DNA of 64,000 nucleotides from Synechococcus sp. WH 7803 (GTDB lineage: Bacteria > Cyanobacteriota > Cyanobacteriia > PCC-6307 > Cyanobiaceae): NCBI GenBank assembly GCA_000063505.1, contig CT971583.1, forward strand, positions 2,302,981 to 2,366,980. The letters run 5' to 3'. The notes under the pieces are model-generated. The model did no database searches, was not told the origin of the DNA, and worked only from the letters and a program-made list of their open reading frames with translations. Positions 55,267-64,000 of this stretch are shown in pieces. Every line of letters begins with the position of its first letter. Position 1 is the first letter of the stretch. A program made the position numbers and the translations under genes.

Positions 55267-58247
55267 CAGGCCGCAAGGGGAACGTCGACTTCAGGGGGAT
55301 GTTGCTCCAGAACCTTGGCCAGATAACGACCCGTGTGACTGGTGGGATGCTGGGCCACCTCTTCAGGCGTGCCGCAGGCCACGATCTGCCCACCTTTGTC
55401 ACCCCCTTCCGGGCCGAGATCGATCAACCAGTCGGAACAACGGATCACATCGAGGTTGTGTTCGATGCAGATGATCGAATTGCCCTTATCCACCAGACGC
55501 TGCATCACATCCATCAGCTTGTGCACGTCGTAGAAGCTGAGGCCGGTGGTGGGCTCGTCAATCAAATAAAGCGTCTTGCCCGTGGCCCGTTTGGACAGCT
55601 CGGTTGCCAACTTCACCCGCTGGGCTTCACCCCCAGACAACGTGGGCGCAGGCTGGCCCAGCTTCACGTAACCGAGACCGACATCCACAAGCGTGCGCAG
55701 GCGATCCGCTGCCTGGGGGATGGCGGAAAACACATCCGCTGCCTGTTCCACCGTCATCTGCAGAACGTCAGCAATCGTGAAACCTTTGTAGGTGACCTGA
55801 AGGGTCTCACGGTTGAAGCGCGCTCCCTTGCAGACATCGCACTGCACATACACATCCGGGAGGAAATTCATCTCGATGACATTCACCCCCTGACCTCGGC
55901 AGGCCTCACAACGCCCTCCCTTCACGTTGAAGCTGAATTGACCAACCTGATAGCCACGGGCCTTGGCCTCAACCGTGGCGGCAAACACCTGGCGGATCGG
56001 ATCAAAGGCTCCGGTGTAGGTGGCTGGATTGGAGCGGGGAGTCCGGCCGATCGGTGACTGATCGATCACGATCACTTTGTCGATGGATTTAATGCCCCTG
56101 AGTTCACCAAGGCCATTGGGAAACGGCACCTTGTGGCCCAGACCATGCTCGAGGGCGGGATGCAGCAATTCGTTCACCAAGGTGCTTTTGCCGCTGCCGC
56201 TCACCCCGGTGACCGACACCAGACGGCCCAGCGGAAATTCAACACTCAGATCGGTGAGATTGTTGCGTGCACAGTTGAGCAGCTTGAGGCTGCGCGTCCC
56301 AGCCGAACGCCGCTCTGAGGGCGTTGGAATACTGCGACGGCCGCTGAGATAGGCACCAGTCAGCGACTCTTCAGCGGTCAGAAGATCCTCAAGAGATCCT
56401 TCCGCCACGATGTGCCCGCCATGAACCCCCGCACCAGGGCCGATGTCCACCAGGTGATCGGCGGCGCGGATGGTGTCTTCGTCGTGTTCGACGACCACCA
56501 GGGTGTTGCCGAGATCACGCAGGCGCTCAAGCGTGGCCAGCAAGCGGTCGTTGTCGCGCTGGTGGAGGCCAATGCTCGGTTCATCGAGCACATACAGAAC
56601 ACCAGTCAGGCCAGCGCCGATCTGGGTGGCGAGACGGATGCGCTGGGCTTCACCACCGGAGAGGGTCATCGCCGGCCGATCGAGGCTGAGGTAATCCAGG
56701 CCCACATCGAGGAGAAAACGCAGGCGCATGCGGATCTCGCGCAGCACCAGGTCACCGATCTGAATCTGACGATCCGTGAGCAACGGTTCACTGGCTTCAA
56801 AGGCCCCCACACCCATCAGCCGCTCAATGCGCTCCAGGGTCTGGCCAACGCTGACGGCGGTGAGTTCCGTGATCCGGTAGGGCCCGACGCGCACAGCGAG
56901 GGCTTCAGGCCTCAAACGCTGCCCGGCACAGCTGGCACAGGGCACCAGCTCCAGGTATTTCTCCAGCTTCTGACGCATGGCCTCACCGCTGGCGTCCCGT
57001 AACTGACGCTCCAGGATCGGCAGGATGCCTTCGAAAGGCCGCTCATATCCACCTTTGCCTTTGCGATAACGGCTGTCGGCCTGGATCAGAATCGGATCCC
57101 GACTTCCATTGAGCAAAACGTCCTGCTGCTCTTCGGTGAGATCTTTCCAAGGCGTTTTGATCTCAAATCCGAACGCCTCACCCACTGAATACAGCAGGGA
57201 AAAGTAATAGGAATTGTCTTTTTCCGCCCAGGGCGCAACGGCCGCATACACGGGCAACGATGGATCAGGAATCACCCGCTCTGCGGTGAACTTGCGCAGA
57301 TGCCCAATGCCATGACAGGCATCACAGGCTCCATAGGGACTGTTGAAGGAAAACAGCCGCGGCGACAGTTCTTCCATCACGGCCCCATGCTCAGGACACG
57401 CGAAGTTTTCGGAGTAAAGACGCTCCCGCTCCACTCCTTCGGGGAGCTCCTCGTCCTTCTTCGGAACCACCTCAACGATGGCTAGACCATCGCCCCGCTT
57501 CAGCGCTGTCCTCAGGGAATCCGTGAGTCGCTCCTGAATGCCGTCGCGGGCCACCAGGCGATCCACCACCACCTCGATGCTGTGCTGGTGGTTCTTATCG
57601 AGCTCAATGTTGTCGGCAAGCTCGCGCACTTCTCCATCGATGCGCACGCGAGCGAATCCTTCAGCCGCAAGGCCACTGATCAGCTTGCTGTGCGTGCCCT
57701 TTTTGCCTCGCACCAGCGGCGTCAACAGCTGGTAGCGGGTGCCTTCGGGAAGGGTCAGGATCTGATCCACCATCTCATCGATGGTCTGGGGCCGGATCGC
57801 CCGATCACATTGCGGACAGTGAGGTTCTCCAGCCCGGCCGAAGAGAAGTCGCAGGTAATCTTGAATCTCGGTGACGGTCCCCACGGTGGACCTGGGATTG
57901 TGGCTCGTGGATTTCTGATCGATCGAGATGGCCGGTGAAAGCCCCTCGATGGCATCCACATCGGGCTTATCCACCTGACCCAGGAACTGGCGCGCATAAG
58001 CCGAGAGACTCTCGACATAACGGCGCTGACCCTCAGCAAAAATCGTGTCGAAAGCCAGGGAGCTCTTACCGCTGCCGCTCACCCCGGTGAACACCACCAT
58101 CTTGTTGCGAGGGATGGTGACGTCGACATTCTTGAGATTGTGCTGACGGGCGCCACGCACCCGAATCACATCCTCAAGGCTTCCTCCACTGAGGTTGACG
58201 GGCCTGGAACCCGACAGGGCCTTCGATTTGGGAGCAGGGCGTCCCAT
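55266..58247 (-). CDS. uvrA: Excinuclease ABC subunit A (UvrA)
   Basis: UvrA is the damage-recognition ATPase of nucleotide excision repair. The 993-residue protein has two ABC modules: Walker A loops GVSGSGKSSLAFDTI and GVSGSGKSTLVNELL, signature motifs TLSGGEAQRIRLATQIG and TLSGGEAQRVKLATELS, and Walker B YVLDEPSIGLHQRD. The zinc-finger cysteine sets (CPQCD, CEACRGQG with CDVCKG) are present. The ATG at 58247 was preferred; one at 58268 adds seven residues. The last base of its stop overlaps the hydrolase start, and recN lies 47 bases upstream on the same strand. Confidence 0.97.
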   Translation of the reverse strand: MGRPAPKSKALSGSRPVNLSGGSLEDVIRVRGARQHNLKNVDVTIPRNKMVVFTGVSGSGKSSLAFDTIFAEGQRRYVESLSAYARQFLGQVDKPDVDAIEGLSPAISIDQKSTSHNPRSTVGTVTEIQDYLRLLFGRAGEPHCPQCDRAIRPQTIDEMVDQILTLPEGTRYQLLTPLVRGKKGTHSKLISGLAAEGFARVRIDGEVRELADNIELDKNHQHSIEVVVDRLVARDGIQERLTDSLRTALKRGDGLAIVEVVPKKDEELPEGVERERLYSENFACPEHGAVMEELSPRLFSFNSPYGACDACHGIGHLRKFTAERVIPDPSLPVYAAVAPWAEKDNSYYFSLLYSVGEAFGFEIKTPWKDLTEEQQDVLLNGSRDPILIQADSRYRKGKGGYERPFEGILPILERQLRDASGEAMRQKLEKYLELVPCASCAGQRLRPEALAVRVGPYRITELTAVSVGQTLERIERLMGVGAFEASEPLLTDRQIQIGDLVLREIRMRLRFLLDVGLDYLSLDRPAMTLSGGEAQRIRLATQIGAGLTGVLYVLDEPSIGLHQRDNDRLLATLERLRDLGNTLVVVEHDEDTIRAADHLVDIGPGAGVHGGHIVAEGSLEDLLTAEESLTGAYLSGRRSIPTPSERRSAGTRSLKLLNCARNNLTDLSVEFPLGRLVSVTGVSGSGKSTLVNELLHPALEHGLGHKVPFPNGLGELRGIKSIDKVIVIDQSPIGRTPRSNPATYTGAFDPIRQVFAATVEAKARGYQVGQFSFNVKGGRCEACRGQGVNVIEMNFLPDVYVQCDVCKGARFNRETLQVTYKGFTIADVLQMTVEQAADVFSAIPQAADRLRTLVDVGLGYVKLGQPAPTLSGGEAQRVKLATELSKRATGKTLYLIDEPTTGLSFYDVHKLMDVMQRLVDKGNSIICIEHNLDVIRCSDWLIDLGPEGGDKGGQIVACGTPEEVAQHPTSHTGRYLAKVLEQHPPEVDVPLAA

Positions 58248-58294
58248 AGGGAGGAACCTCGGCAGCAACAGAGTCTACGGAGATCAAATCGGAT

Positions 58295-59983
58295 TCAGGC
58301 CGCGCCCTGATCCAGAAGGCTGGCCGCATAAGCCTGGGCCTCTTCACGGTCGCCGCCAGCCAGTTCCGCCAGTTCCCGCTGGCGCTCCTGAGTGTCCCGC
58401 AGGTGGGACACTCGCGAGCGGGTGATACCGGCGGAAACGTCCTTGCTGACGCGGAAGTGATGATCAGCAACCGCAGCCACGAGGGGTTGATGGGTCACGC
58501 AGAACACCTGACGATGGCGTGACAAGGTGCGCAGCAGATCGGCCATGGCCCCGCTCACCCTGCCGCTCACACCGGTGTCGATCTCATCGAAAAGAAGGGT
58601 GCTGGATCCATCGACCTTGGCCAACGACGTTTTGAGAGCCAGCAGAAAACGCGACATTTCGCCGCCTGAAGCCACCTCCACCAATGGAGCCATCGGCTGA
58701 CCGGGGTTGGCCGAAAACAGGAAACAAACGGAATCGGCCCCAAAGTCCCCTGGATCGACAGGCTCGATCTTCACTTCAAAACGCACATTGGCCAGTCCCA
58801 TCGGACGCAGCGTGGCCATCAGATCGGTCTGCAGCTGTTGGGCCGCGGCCTCACGACAACGCGTCAGCGAGGCATTGTGTTGATCGCGATCCGCGCGGGC
58901 GGCGAGCTCTTGCTCCTGCAAGCGGCGCAGGAGATCCTCCGAACCACCAGCCTCCTGGCGTTCGCGCAACGCATCGCGCTGCTGAATCAGAGCCGCCAGA
59001 TCCTGGCCGTGGCGACGTTCAAGTCGCTTGAGCAGCGACAACCGATCCTGAAGGACCGCCAAGCGTTCAGGGTCGCTGTCCAACGACGTGCCATAACGCT
59101 CCAGCGAACGAATCAGATCCTGAACACCAGCTTCAAGGTCGACGCAGCGTTCCGTCCAGGGTTGCAGGGAAGCGTCCATGGCCTGCATCAACTGCAATTC
59201 ATGGGTGCAGGCGAGGAGATGATCCAGAACCGATGGAGCCTGATCAGCGCCATCTTGCAAACGACCAATCAAGGCGGAGAGACCCTCCAGCAAGCGCACG
59301 CCATGCACCAGGCGGTCCTGCTCCAACTCCAGCTGCGCAATCTCCTCTGGATCATCGAGAGCAGCCTGTTCAAGCTCCAGGAGCAAGGCCTCGAGCTCAT
59401 CGCGTTGCTGTTCCAGCTGCAGACGGTCGGATTCGGCCTGGTGGAGGGCATCGCGACAACGCTGCCAGTGCAGCCAACTGCGTCGCACGTCGCCAAGCGT
59501 CGATTCCAACTCCGCACCACCGAGACGATCCAACCAGCGGCGCTGCTGTCCGGGCCGCGCCAGCTGTTGGGTCTGTCCTTGCACGGTGAGATCGATCAAC
59601 AGAGGGCGCAACTCGAGCAACTGCTGCCGGTTGACCACCACCCCGTTTAAGCGGGAGCGACTGCTGAGACGGTCGTCCTGACGACGCCATTCGCGGCTGA
59701 CCACCAGCTCAGGCTCTCCATCATCGAGCTGGTGGCGCTCCAACCAGCGCTGGCCGCTGGCACCAACCCGGAAACTCGCTTCGATCAGAGCACGGTCGCA
59801 ACCGCTGCGCAGCAGTCGCGCGGCAGCGGACGCCTGCATGCCGCCCAACACGGCATCCAATGCATCAAGAAGAATGGATTTGCCCGCGCCGGTTTCACCG
59901 GTCAGCACGGAAAAACCCTGATCAAACGCCAGATCCAGGCTGTCGATCAATGCGATGTTTTGGAGTCGCAAACCGGTGAGCAC
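58295..59983 (-). CDS. recN: DNA repair protein RecN
   Basis: RecN is an SMC-like ATPase for double-strand break repair. The 562-residue protein has Walker A GETGAGKSILLD at residues 29-40 and a long central coiled coil. The ABC signature VASGGEMSRFLLAL and Walker B LLFDEIDTGVSG follow. The frame stays open far upstream, but the fold starts LTGLRLQNIALIDSLDL, so the GTG at 59983 was taken. Its start lies 57 bases from the divergent ABC1 kinase. uvrA follows on the same strand, making a small DNA repair block. Confidence 0.94.
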   Translation of the reverse strand: MLTGLRLQNIALIDSLDLAFDQGFSVLTGETGAGKSILLDALDAVLGGMQASAAARLLRSGCDRALIEASFRVGASGQRWLERHQLDDGEPELVVSREWRRQDDRLSSRSRLNGVVVNRQQLLELRPLLIDLTVQGQTQQLARPGQQRRWLDRLGGAELESTLGDVRRSWLHWQRCRDALHQAESDRLQLEQQRDELEALLLELEQAALDDPEEIAQLELEQDRLVHGVRLLEGLSALIGRLQDGADQAPSVLDHLLACTHELQLMQAMDASLQPWTERCVDLEAGVQDLIRSLERYGTSLDSDPERLAVLQDRLSLLKRLERRHGQDLAALIQQRDALRERQEAGGSEDLLRRLQEQELAARADRDQHNASLTRCREAAAQQLQTDLMATLRPMGLANVRFEVKIEPVDPGDFGADSVCFLFSANPGQPMAPLVEVASGGEMSRFLLALKTSLAKVDGSSTLLFDEIDTGVSGRVSGAMADLLRTLSRHRQVFCVTHQPLVAAVADHHFRVSKDVSAGITRSRVSHLRDTQERQRELAELAGGDREEAQAYAASLLDQGAA

Positions 59984-60040
59984 GGCAAGCCCCGGTGGTC
60001 GTGCTGACCGTAGCGGTGGCTCAGCTCGTTTAGAAGGGGG

Positions 60041-61927
60041 GTGAACCTGGCAACTCGGCCCGTGGCCCCACAGGAACTTGGAGATTTCATCGAAGCCTCG
60101 GGTCTGCTCACCTATGACCCTGCAGCGATCACCCGGATCTATGCCGGTCACCCGCAACGGCTGCTGAGGCGTCTCTGGCAGACCTTGGTGCCCATCGGCC
60201 TGTTTCTGCTGGGCGTGGGCACCGACAAAGTGCTCGGGCTGCTGAGCGATCAGAAACGGGCGCGGGCAAGAGCCAGGGAATTCGCGAACCTGTTGGTGGA
60301 TCTCGGCCCAGCCTTCATCAAAGCGGGCCAGGCGTTGTCCACCCGGCCGGACATCGTGCCCCCAGTGCTGCTGGAAGAACTCGCCCAGCTGCAGGATCAA
60401 CTGCCGGGTTTCGACAGCGACCTGGCGATGGCTTGCATCGAGGAAGACCTCGGAGCGCCCGTGGATGACATTTACGAAACCCTCGAGCGAGAACCGATTT
60501 CCGCAGCGTCGCTCGGACAGGTGCATCGCGGAGTGCTGAAAAACGGCCAGCGCGTGGCCGTGAAGGTGCAGCGACCGGGCCTGCGGGAGCAGATCACTCT
60601 TGATCTCTACATCGTGCGCAACATCGCCGCCTGGCTGAACTCCAACATCGGCCTGATCCGCAGTGATCTCGTGGCCCTGATCGATGAACTGGGGCGCCGG
60701 GTGTTCGAGGAGATGGACTACCTCAATGAGGCCAGCAATGCCGAACGATTCAGCGAACTGCACAGCCACAACCCACGGATCGCTGTTCCACTCATCTTTC
60801 GGGAAGCCACCAGCCGCCGGGTGCTCACGATGGAATGGATCGATGGGGTGAAGCTCACCAATCTCGAAGCGGTGCGCGAGCTGGGCATCGATCCCGATGA
60901 CATGGTGGAAGTGGGCGTGAGCTGCAGCCTGCAGCAATTGCTGGAACACGGCTTCTTTCATGCCGATCCCCATCCCGGCAATCTGCTGGCCCTCGAAGAC
61001 GGCCGGCTCTGCTATCTCGACTTCGGGATGATGAGTGAGGTGACCCGTGAATCACGGACGGGGCTGATTCAGGCCGTGGTCCACCTGGTGAACCGCAATT
61101 TCGGCAAACTCTCCAAGGATTTCGTCAGCCTCGGATTTCTTGCGGAGGATGTGAATCTCGAGCCGATCGTCCCCGCCTTCGAAACCGTCTTCAGCCAGGC
61201 TTTGGAGGCCGGTGTGAGCCGGATGGACTTCAAAGCGGTCACCGATGACCTCTCAGGGGTGATGTACAAATTCCCCTTCAGGGTCCCTCCCTACTACGCC
61301 CTGATCATCCGATCCCTGGTCACCCTCGAGGGCATTGCTCTGAGTGTGGATTCCGATTTCAAGATTCTCGGTGCCGCTTACCCGTATTTCGCGAGGCGCC
61401 TGATGGAGGATCCCGATCCCCAGTTGCGGATGAGTCTTCGGGAAATGCTGTTCGATGGCGATATCTTCCGCTGGACCCGTCTGGAAAATCTGGTCGCCAG
61501 TGCCGCCAGCCAGGATCAACTCGATCTCGAGGCGCTTCTTGATCAGGTTCTCGATTTCCTCTTCTCAGCCAATGGCGGCATGCTGCGCCGCCAACTGGTG
61601 GATGCCGTCGCGGATCGCCTCGATGCCCTGAGCTGGATGACCCTGCAACGGATCGGACGGCGCCTGCCCCGTCCTCTGCAGCCGCCCATGCTTCTGGAGG
61701 CAAGCGACAGCTTCGACCAAAGCACTTATCTCGATCTTGAGCCGATCAGGCAGCTGATCGCCGTTCTGCAGCAATTGCCTGGGTTCAGCCCTGATCTGGT
61801 GTTCAGCCGTCTGCCCCGTCTGATTCGTGAACCGGATGCAAGGCGCATGGGTGTGGAACTGGCTCAAGGTTTAGCCGAACGAGGAGTTGTCCGTTTGGTG
61901 AGGGCAGCCGCTGGTGTCTCCCCCTAA
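60041..61927 (+). CDS. ABC1/UbiB (AarF) family atypical protein kinase
   Basis: The 628-residue protein has the ABC1-family KxGQ motif in AFIKAGQALSTRPD and the Ala-rich loop ISAASLGQVHRG. The VAVKVQRPG lysine strand, HGFFHADPHPGN with catalytic Asp, and CYLDFGMMSEV metal site are also present. A hydrophobic segment near residue 52 and C-terminal helices may anchor it to membrane. Cyanobacterial and plastid relatives act in quinone and prenyl-lipid metabolism. The start is the GTG at 60041, preceded by AAGGGGGG; it is divergent from recN. The DUF1400 gene follows after 23 bases. Confidence 0.88.
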   Translation: MNLATRPVAPQELGDFIEASGLLTYDPAAITRIYAGHPQRLLRRLWQTLVPIGLFLLGVGTDKVLGLLSDQKRARARAREFANLLVDLGPAFIKAGQALSTRPDIVPPVLLEELAQLQDQLPGFDSDLAMACIEEDLGAPVDDIYETLEREPISAASLGQVHRGVLKNGQRVAVKVQRPGLREQITLDLYIVRNIAAWLNSNIGLIRSDLVALIDELGRRVFEEMDYLNEASNAERFSELHSHNPRIAVPLIFREATSRRVLTMEWIDGVKLTNLEAVRELGIDPDDMVEVGVSCSLQQLLEHGFFHADPHPGNLLALEDGRLCYLDFGMMSEVTRESRTGLIQAVVHLVNRNFGKLSKDFVSLGFLAEDVNLEPIVPAFETVFSQALEAGVSRMDFKAVTDDLSGVMYKFPFRVPPYYALIIRSLVTLEGIALSVDSDFKILGAAYPYFARRLMEDPDPQLRMSLREMLFDGDIFRWTRLENLVASAASQDQLDLEALLDQVLDFLFSANGGMLRRQLVDAVADRLDALSWMTLQRIGRRLPRPLQPPMLLEASDSFDQSTYLDLEPIRQLIAVLQQLPGFSPDLVFSRLPRLIREPDARRMGVELAQGLAERGVVRLVRAAAGVSP

Positions 61928-61950
61928 ATTCCAGTCGCTGAGACTCCGTC

Positions 61951-62535
61951 ATGCCCGCACGTTCACGTCTGCGTCACCACGCACTGGCTACGGGCTCAGC
62001 CCTGGCACTCACCCTGCTCAACTGGTTTCAACCTGTTCGTGCGGCTGAAGATGTGGCCCTCGTCAGTGGTGCCTTCATCCGCTCGATCAGCGTCGCCGAT
62101 CTGGCCTATCTGGCGGAAACCGGAGAGGCCCGCGGTTTGCTCTCCGATCTTTTGCGTCTTGGCAAGCAAGATCCAGAGAACGTGGCCAAATTGCTCAACC
62201 AGGAATTGGATCTTCCGCTGGTGCTCACCAGCCGTCTGATGTCCACCAAGATCGGCGATGTCATTCTCAAGCGCGTCGCGAAGATCGTTTATCCGCTGCG
62301 CGTTCCCGAACCTTCCGTGAGTGTTCCGGCCATTCGCGCTGGGGTGATCAACGGTCTGCAGATCGGTGAAGGGGGCCTCAACATGATCAAGTTCCTGGAG
62401 GCCTACCCCGCAGAGGTGATGGAGATCAACCTTCCCGCCCTGATGGCCGCCATCGAAAAAGCTGAATCGATTGCCGGGCTGGTGACCTTCTTCTCCAACT
62501 CGCCCCTCGATGGCCTGAAGGAGAGCGGTCAGTAA
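61951..62535 (+). CDS. Secreted stand-alone DUF1400 domain protein
   Basis: The 194-residue protein begins with a signal peptide (ATGSALALTLLNWFQPVRAA) and then a helical domain, AGFIRSISVADLAYLAETGEARGLLSDLLRL in part, matching the region that precedes hydrolase domains in the cyanobacterial DUF1400 family. No hydrolase domain follows. It could be a lost-domain relative of, or partner for, the hydrolase at 53.7-55.3 kb. It lies 23 bases after the ABC1 kinase on the same strand, so they may be co-transcribed. Confidence 0.7.
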   Translation: MPARSRLRHHALATGSALALTLLNWFQPVRAAEDVALVSGAFIRSISVADLAYLAETGEARGLLSDLLRLGKQDPENVAKLLNQELDLPLVLTSRLMSTKIGDVILKRVAKIVYPLRVPEPSVSVPAIRAGVINGLQIGEGGLNMIKFLEAYPAEVMEINLPALMAAIEKAESIAGLVTFFSNSPLDGLKESGQ

Positions 62536-62588
62536 ACCCGCCGGCGAGGATCGCCACATAGATTCCTCTGGACGAGAGCCCTGCACAG

Positions 62589-63695
62589 GTGTCAGTGATC
62601 AACGCCTTCCGCCGCCGTTTTTCCCCGGCACCAGTCCTTCAAGACTGGCCAGGGCTGATCGAGGCCTATCGGCCTTGGCTACCCGTCACGACGTCAACCC
62701 CCGTGGTCACCCTTCGCGAAGGCGCCACTCCCCTCATTCCTGTGCCCTCAGTGGCCGAACGCATCGGCCGCGATGTGAAGGTGTTCGTCAAATATGACGG
62801 CCTGAACCCCACGGGGTCCTTCAAGGACCGGGGCATGACCATGGCGATCAGCAAAGCGAAAGAAGCCCATTGCGAGGCTGTGATCTGCGCCAGCACTGGA
62901 AACACATCCGCCGCTGCGGCTGCGTACGCACGCCGCGCTGGCATGCGCGCTTTTGTGCTGATCCCCGACGGATACGTGGCCCAAGGAAAACTGGCTCAAG
63001 CCCTGGTGTACGGCGCCGAGGTGCTGGCCATCCGTGGCAATTTCGACCGGGCTCTGGACATCGTCCGCGAAGTGTCTGATCAGTTCCCAGTCACCCTGGT
63101 GAACTCCGTGAACCCTTTCCGTCTGCAGGGACAGAAAACAGCGGCCTTCGAAGTGATCGATGCCCTGGGCGATGCGCCTGATTGGCTGTGCATTCCCATG
63201 GGCAACGCGGGCAATATCACTGCTTATTGGATGGGCTTCCAGGAGTACAACCAGGCAGGGCGCAGCCGCAAACTGCCCAGAATGATGGGCTTCCAGGCCA
63301 GTGGCTCCGCCCCTCTGGTGAACAACACCACGGTGACGGATCCGGACACGATCGCCACAGCCATCCGCATCGGTAATCCTGTGAACCGCGAGAAAGCGAT
63401 TGCCGCCCGCAAAGCCAGCCAGGGTGACTTCCTCGACGTCACCGATGCAGAGATCATTGAGGCCTACAAGCTGCTCGGCGGGCAGGAAGGGATTTTCTGT
63501 GAGCCGGCAAGCGCTGCTTCGGTGGCCGGCCTGCTCAAAAGAAAAGACGAGGTGCCAACCGGAGCCACGGTGGTGTGCGTGCTCACCGGAAACGGACTGA
63601 AAGACCCGGATTGCGCCATCAACAACAACGACGCGGCCTTCCACACCGACCTTGATCCCGATCTCGGAACCGTGGCCCGTGTGATGGGCTTCTGA
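62589..63695 (+). CDS. thrC: Threonine synthase
   Basis: ThrC converts O-phosphohomoserine to threonine with pyridoxal phosphate. The 368-residue protein has the PLP-lysine segment LNPTGSFKDRGMTMAISKAKE, CASTGNTSAAAAAYARRAGM, and the phosphate-binding loop CIPMGNAGNITAYW. The late CEPASAASVAGLL and VVCVLTGNGLKDP segments complete the family pattern. The start is a GTG at 62589; a second GTG lies two codons on. It ends at a strong terminator. Confidence 0.95.
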   Translation: MSVINAFRRRFSPAPVLQDWPGLIEAYRPWLPVTTSTPVVTLREGATPLIPVPSVAERIGRDVKVFVKYDGLNPTGSFKDRGMTMAISKAKEAHCEAVICASTGNTSAAAAAYARRAGMRAFVLIPDGYVAQGKLAQALVYGAEVLAIRGNFDRALDIVREVSDQFPVTLVNSVNPFRLQGQKTAAFEVIDALGDAPDWLCIPMGNAGNITAYWMGFQEYNQAGRSRKLPRMMGFQASGSAPLVNNTTVTDPDTIATAIRIGNPVNREKAIAARKASQGDFLDVTDAEIIEAYKLLGGQEGIFCEPASAASVAGLLKRKDEVPTGATVVCVLTGNGLKDPDCAINNNDAAFHTDLDPDLGTVARVMGF

Positions 63696-63735
63696 TTGCA
63701 GTCCAAGGCCATCCCGCCGCACCGGACTGAACCTT

Positions 63736-63762
63736 CCCCCCTGAAACCAGGGGGGTTTTTTT
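63736..63762 (+). terminator. Rho-independent terminator after thrC
   Basis: CCCCCCTG and CAGGGGGG form a perfect eight-base stem with loop AAAC, followed by seven Ts, 40 bases after the thrC stop. This is a textbook intrinsic terminator. Confidence 0.92.
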
Positions 63763-63959
63763 GTGGGTTGACACACTCAGCCCAACCAAACCAGCGGCAA
63801 CCAGATGGAGAACTGCCTGGGGACATCCAGGCTGAACCCCCTCAATTGATGGGGGGAAACATGCTGAAACCTCACCATCCCGGAACCGGCTGGAATTCCT
63901 CAGCCTGTTGAAACAGTGGAGAACGGCACGCGTTCCTCAACGACCGATCGAATTCCCCC

Positions 63960-64000
63960 ATGCCTGTGCAGAGTGAAACCCTGTGCCACGAGCGTGAATG
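63960..64000 (+). CDS. Possible 5' end of a gene cut by the window edge
   Basis: An ATG at 63960 opens a frame that stays open to the window end (MPVQSETLCHERE, 13 codons). Too little is visible to name it. The 197 bases between the thrC terminator and this point hold no other feature that I can support. Confidence 0.25.
   Translation, partial: MPVQSETLCHERE

Noticed and set aside
60000..60973. Upstream extension of the recN frame by 330 codons
   Set aside because: It lies antisense to the conserved N-terminal part of the ABC1 kinase, and RecN homology starts at 59983.

Overview
This 64 kb window looks like chromosomal DNA of a marine picocyanobacterium, most probably Synechococcus (subcluster 5.1 type). 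The pointers are a PsbQ-type photosystem II lipoprotein, an NtcA box in front of an NrtP-type nitrate permease, ferredoxin-type NarB and NirA, a glucosylglycerate osmolyte module, a two-domain sucrose-phosphate synthase, small protein families typical of cyanobacteria (DUF1830, DUF3134, DUF1400, Tic20), moderately high GC and very tight packing. I saw no tRNA or rRNA gene, insertion sequence, prophage or CRISPR array. The assignment to Synechococcus is inference from gene content.

Region 1 (1-5.7 kb) is a compatible-solute block. Glucosyl-3-phosphoglycerate synthase (gpgS) is divergent from a GH13_18 phosphorylase and the matching phosphatase (gpgP). Together they could make glucosylglycerate and recover its glucose as glucose-1-phosphate. 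A truncated amino acid permease, a DUF1830 protein and a cupin flank the block.

Region 2 (5.8-24.7 kb) is a nitrogen-assimilation and cofactor supercluster: moaA-mobA, nrtP-narB behind an NtcA site, a nitrate-reductase-associated protein, moaC-moeA, moaD-moaE, moaB, cobA with a CbiX-like chelatase, nirA, a 44-codon repeat peptide, an FNT nitrite channel, a HEAT-like protein, cynS (cyanase) and a TrpD-family protein. It couples uptake and reduction of nitrate, nitrite and cyanate to the molybdopterin needed by NarB and the siroheme needed by NirA. A GNAT acetyltransferase and an MFS exporter close the block.

Region 3 (24.7-44.8 kb) is mainly housekeeping: polyphosphate kinase, a group 2 sigma factor, a phytol-kinase-like protein, DAHP synthase, aconitase B, a CLC transporter, a B12-binding-type radical SAM protein, an O-antigen-ligase/IctB-like protein, purU, sulfiredoxin, psbQ, an FAD oxidoreductase, pstS, dnaK, aroE and Tic20.

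Region 4 (44.8-64 kb) carries rpsF, argG, mraY, a Ca2+/H+ exchanger, purT (which can use the formate that PurU releases), sucrose-phosphate synthase, two DUF1400 proteins (one fused to a hydrolase), uvrA, recN, an ABC1-family kinase and threonine synthase.

The structural features that stand out are two genes whose only plausible start is a CTG overlapping the preceding stop codon (CTGA), seven convergent gene pairs whose 3' ends overlap, and several conserved-looking micro-genes inside the nitrogen cluster. I found no clear candidate for a wholly new defence or mobile system.
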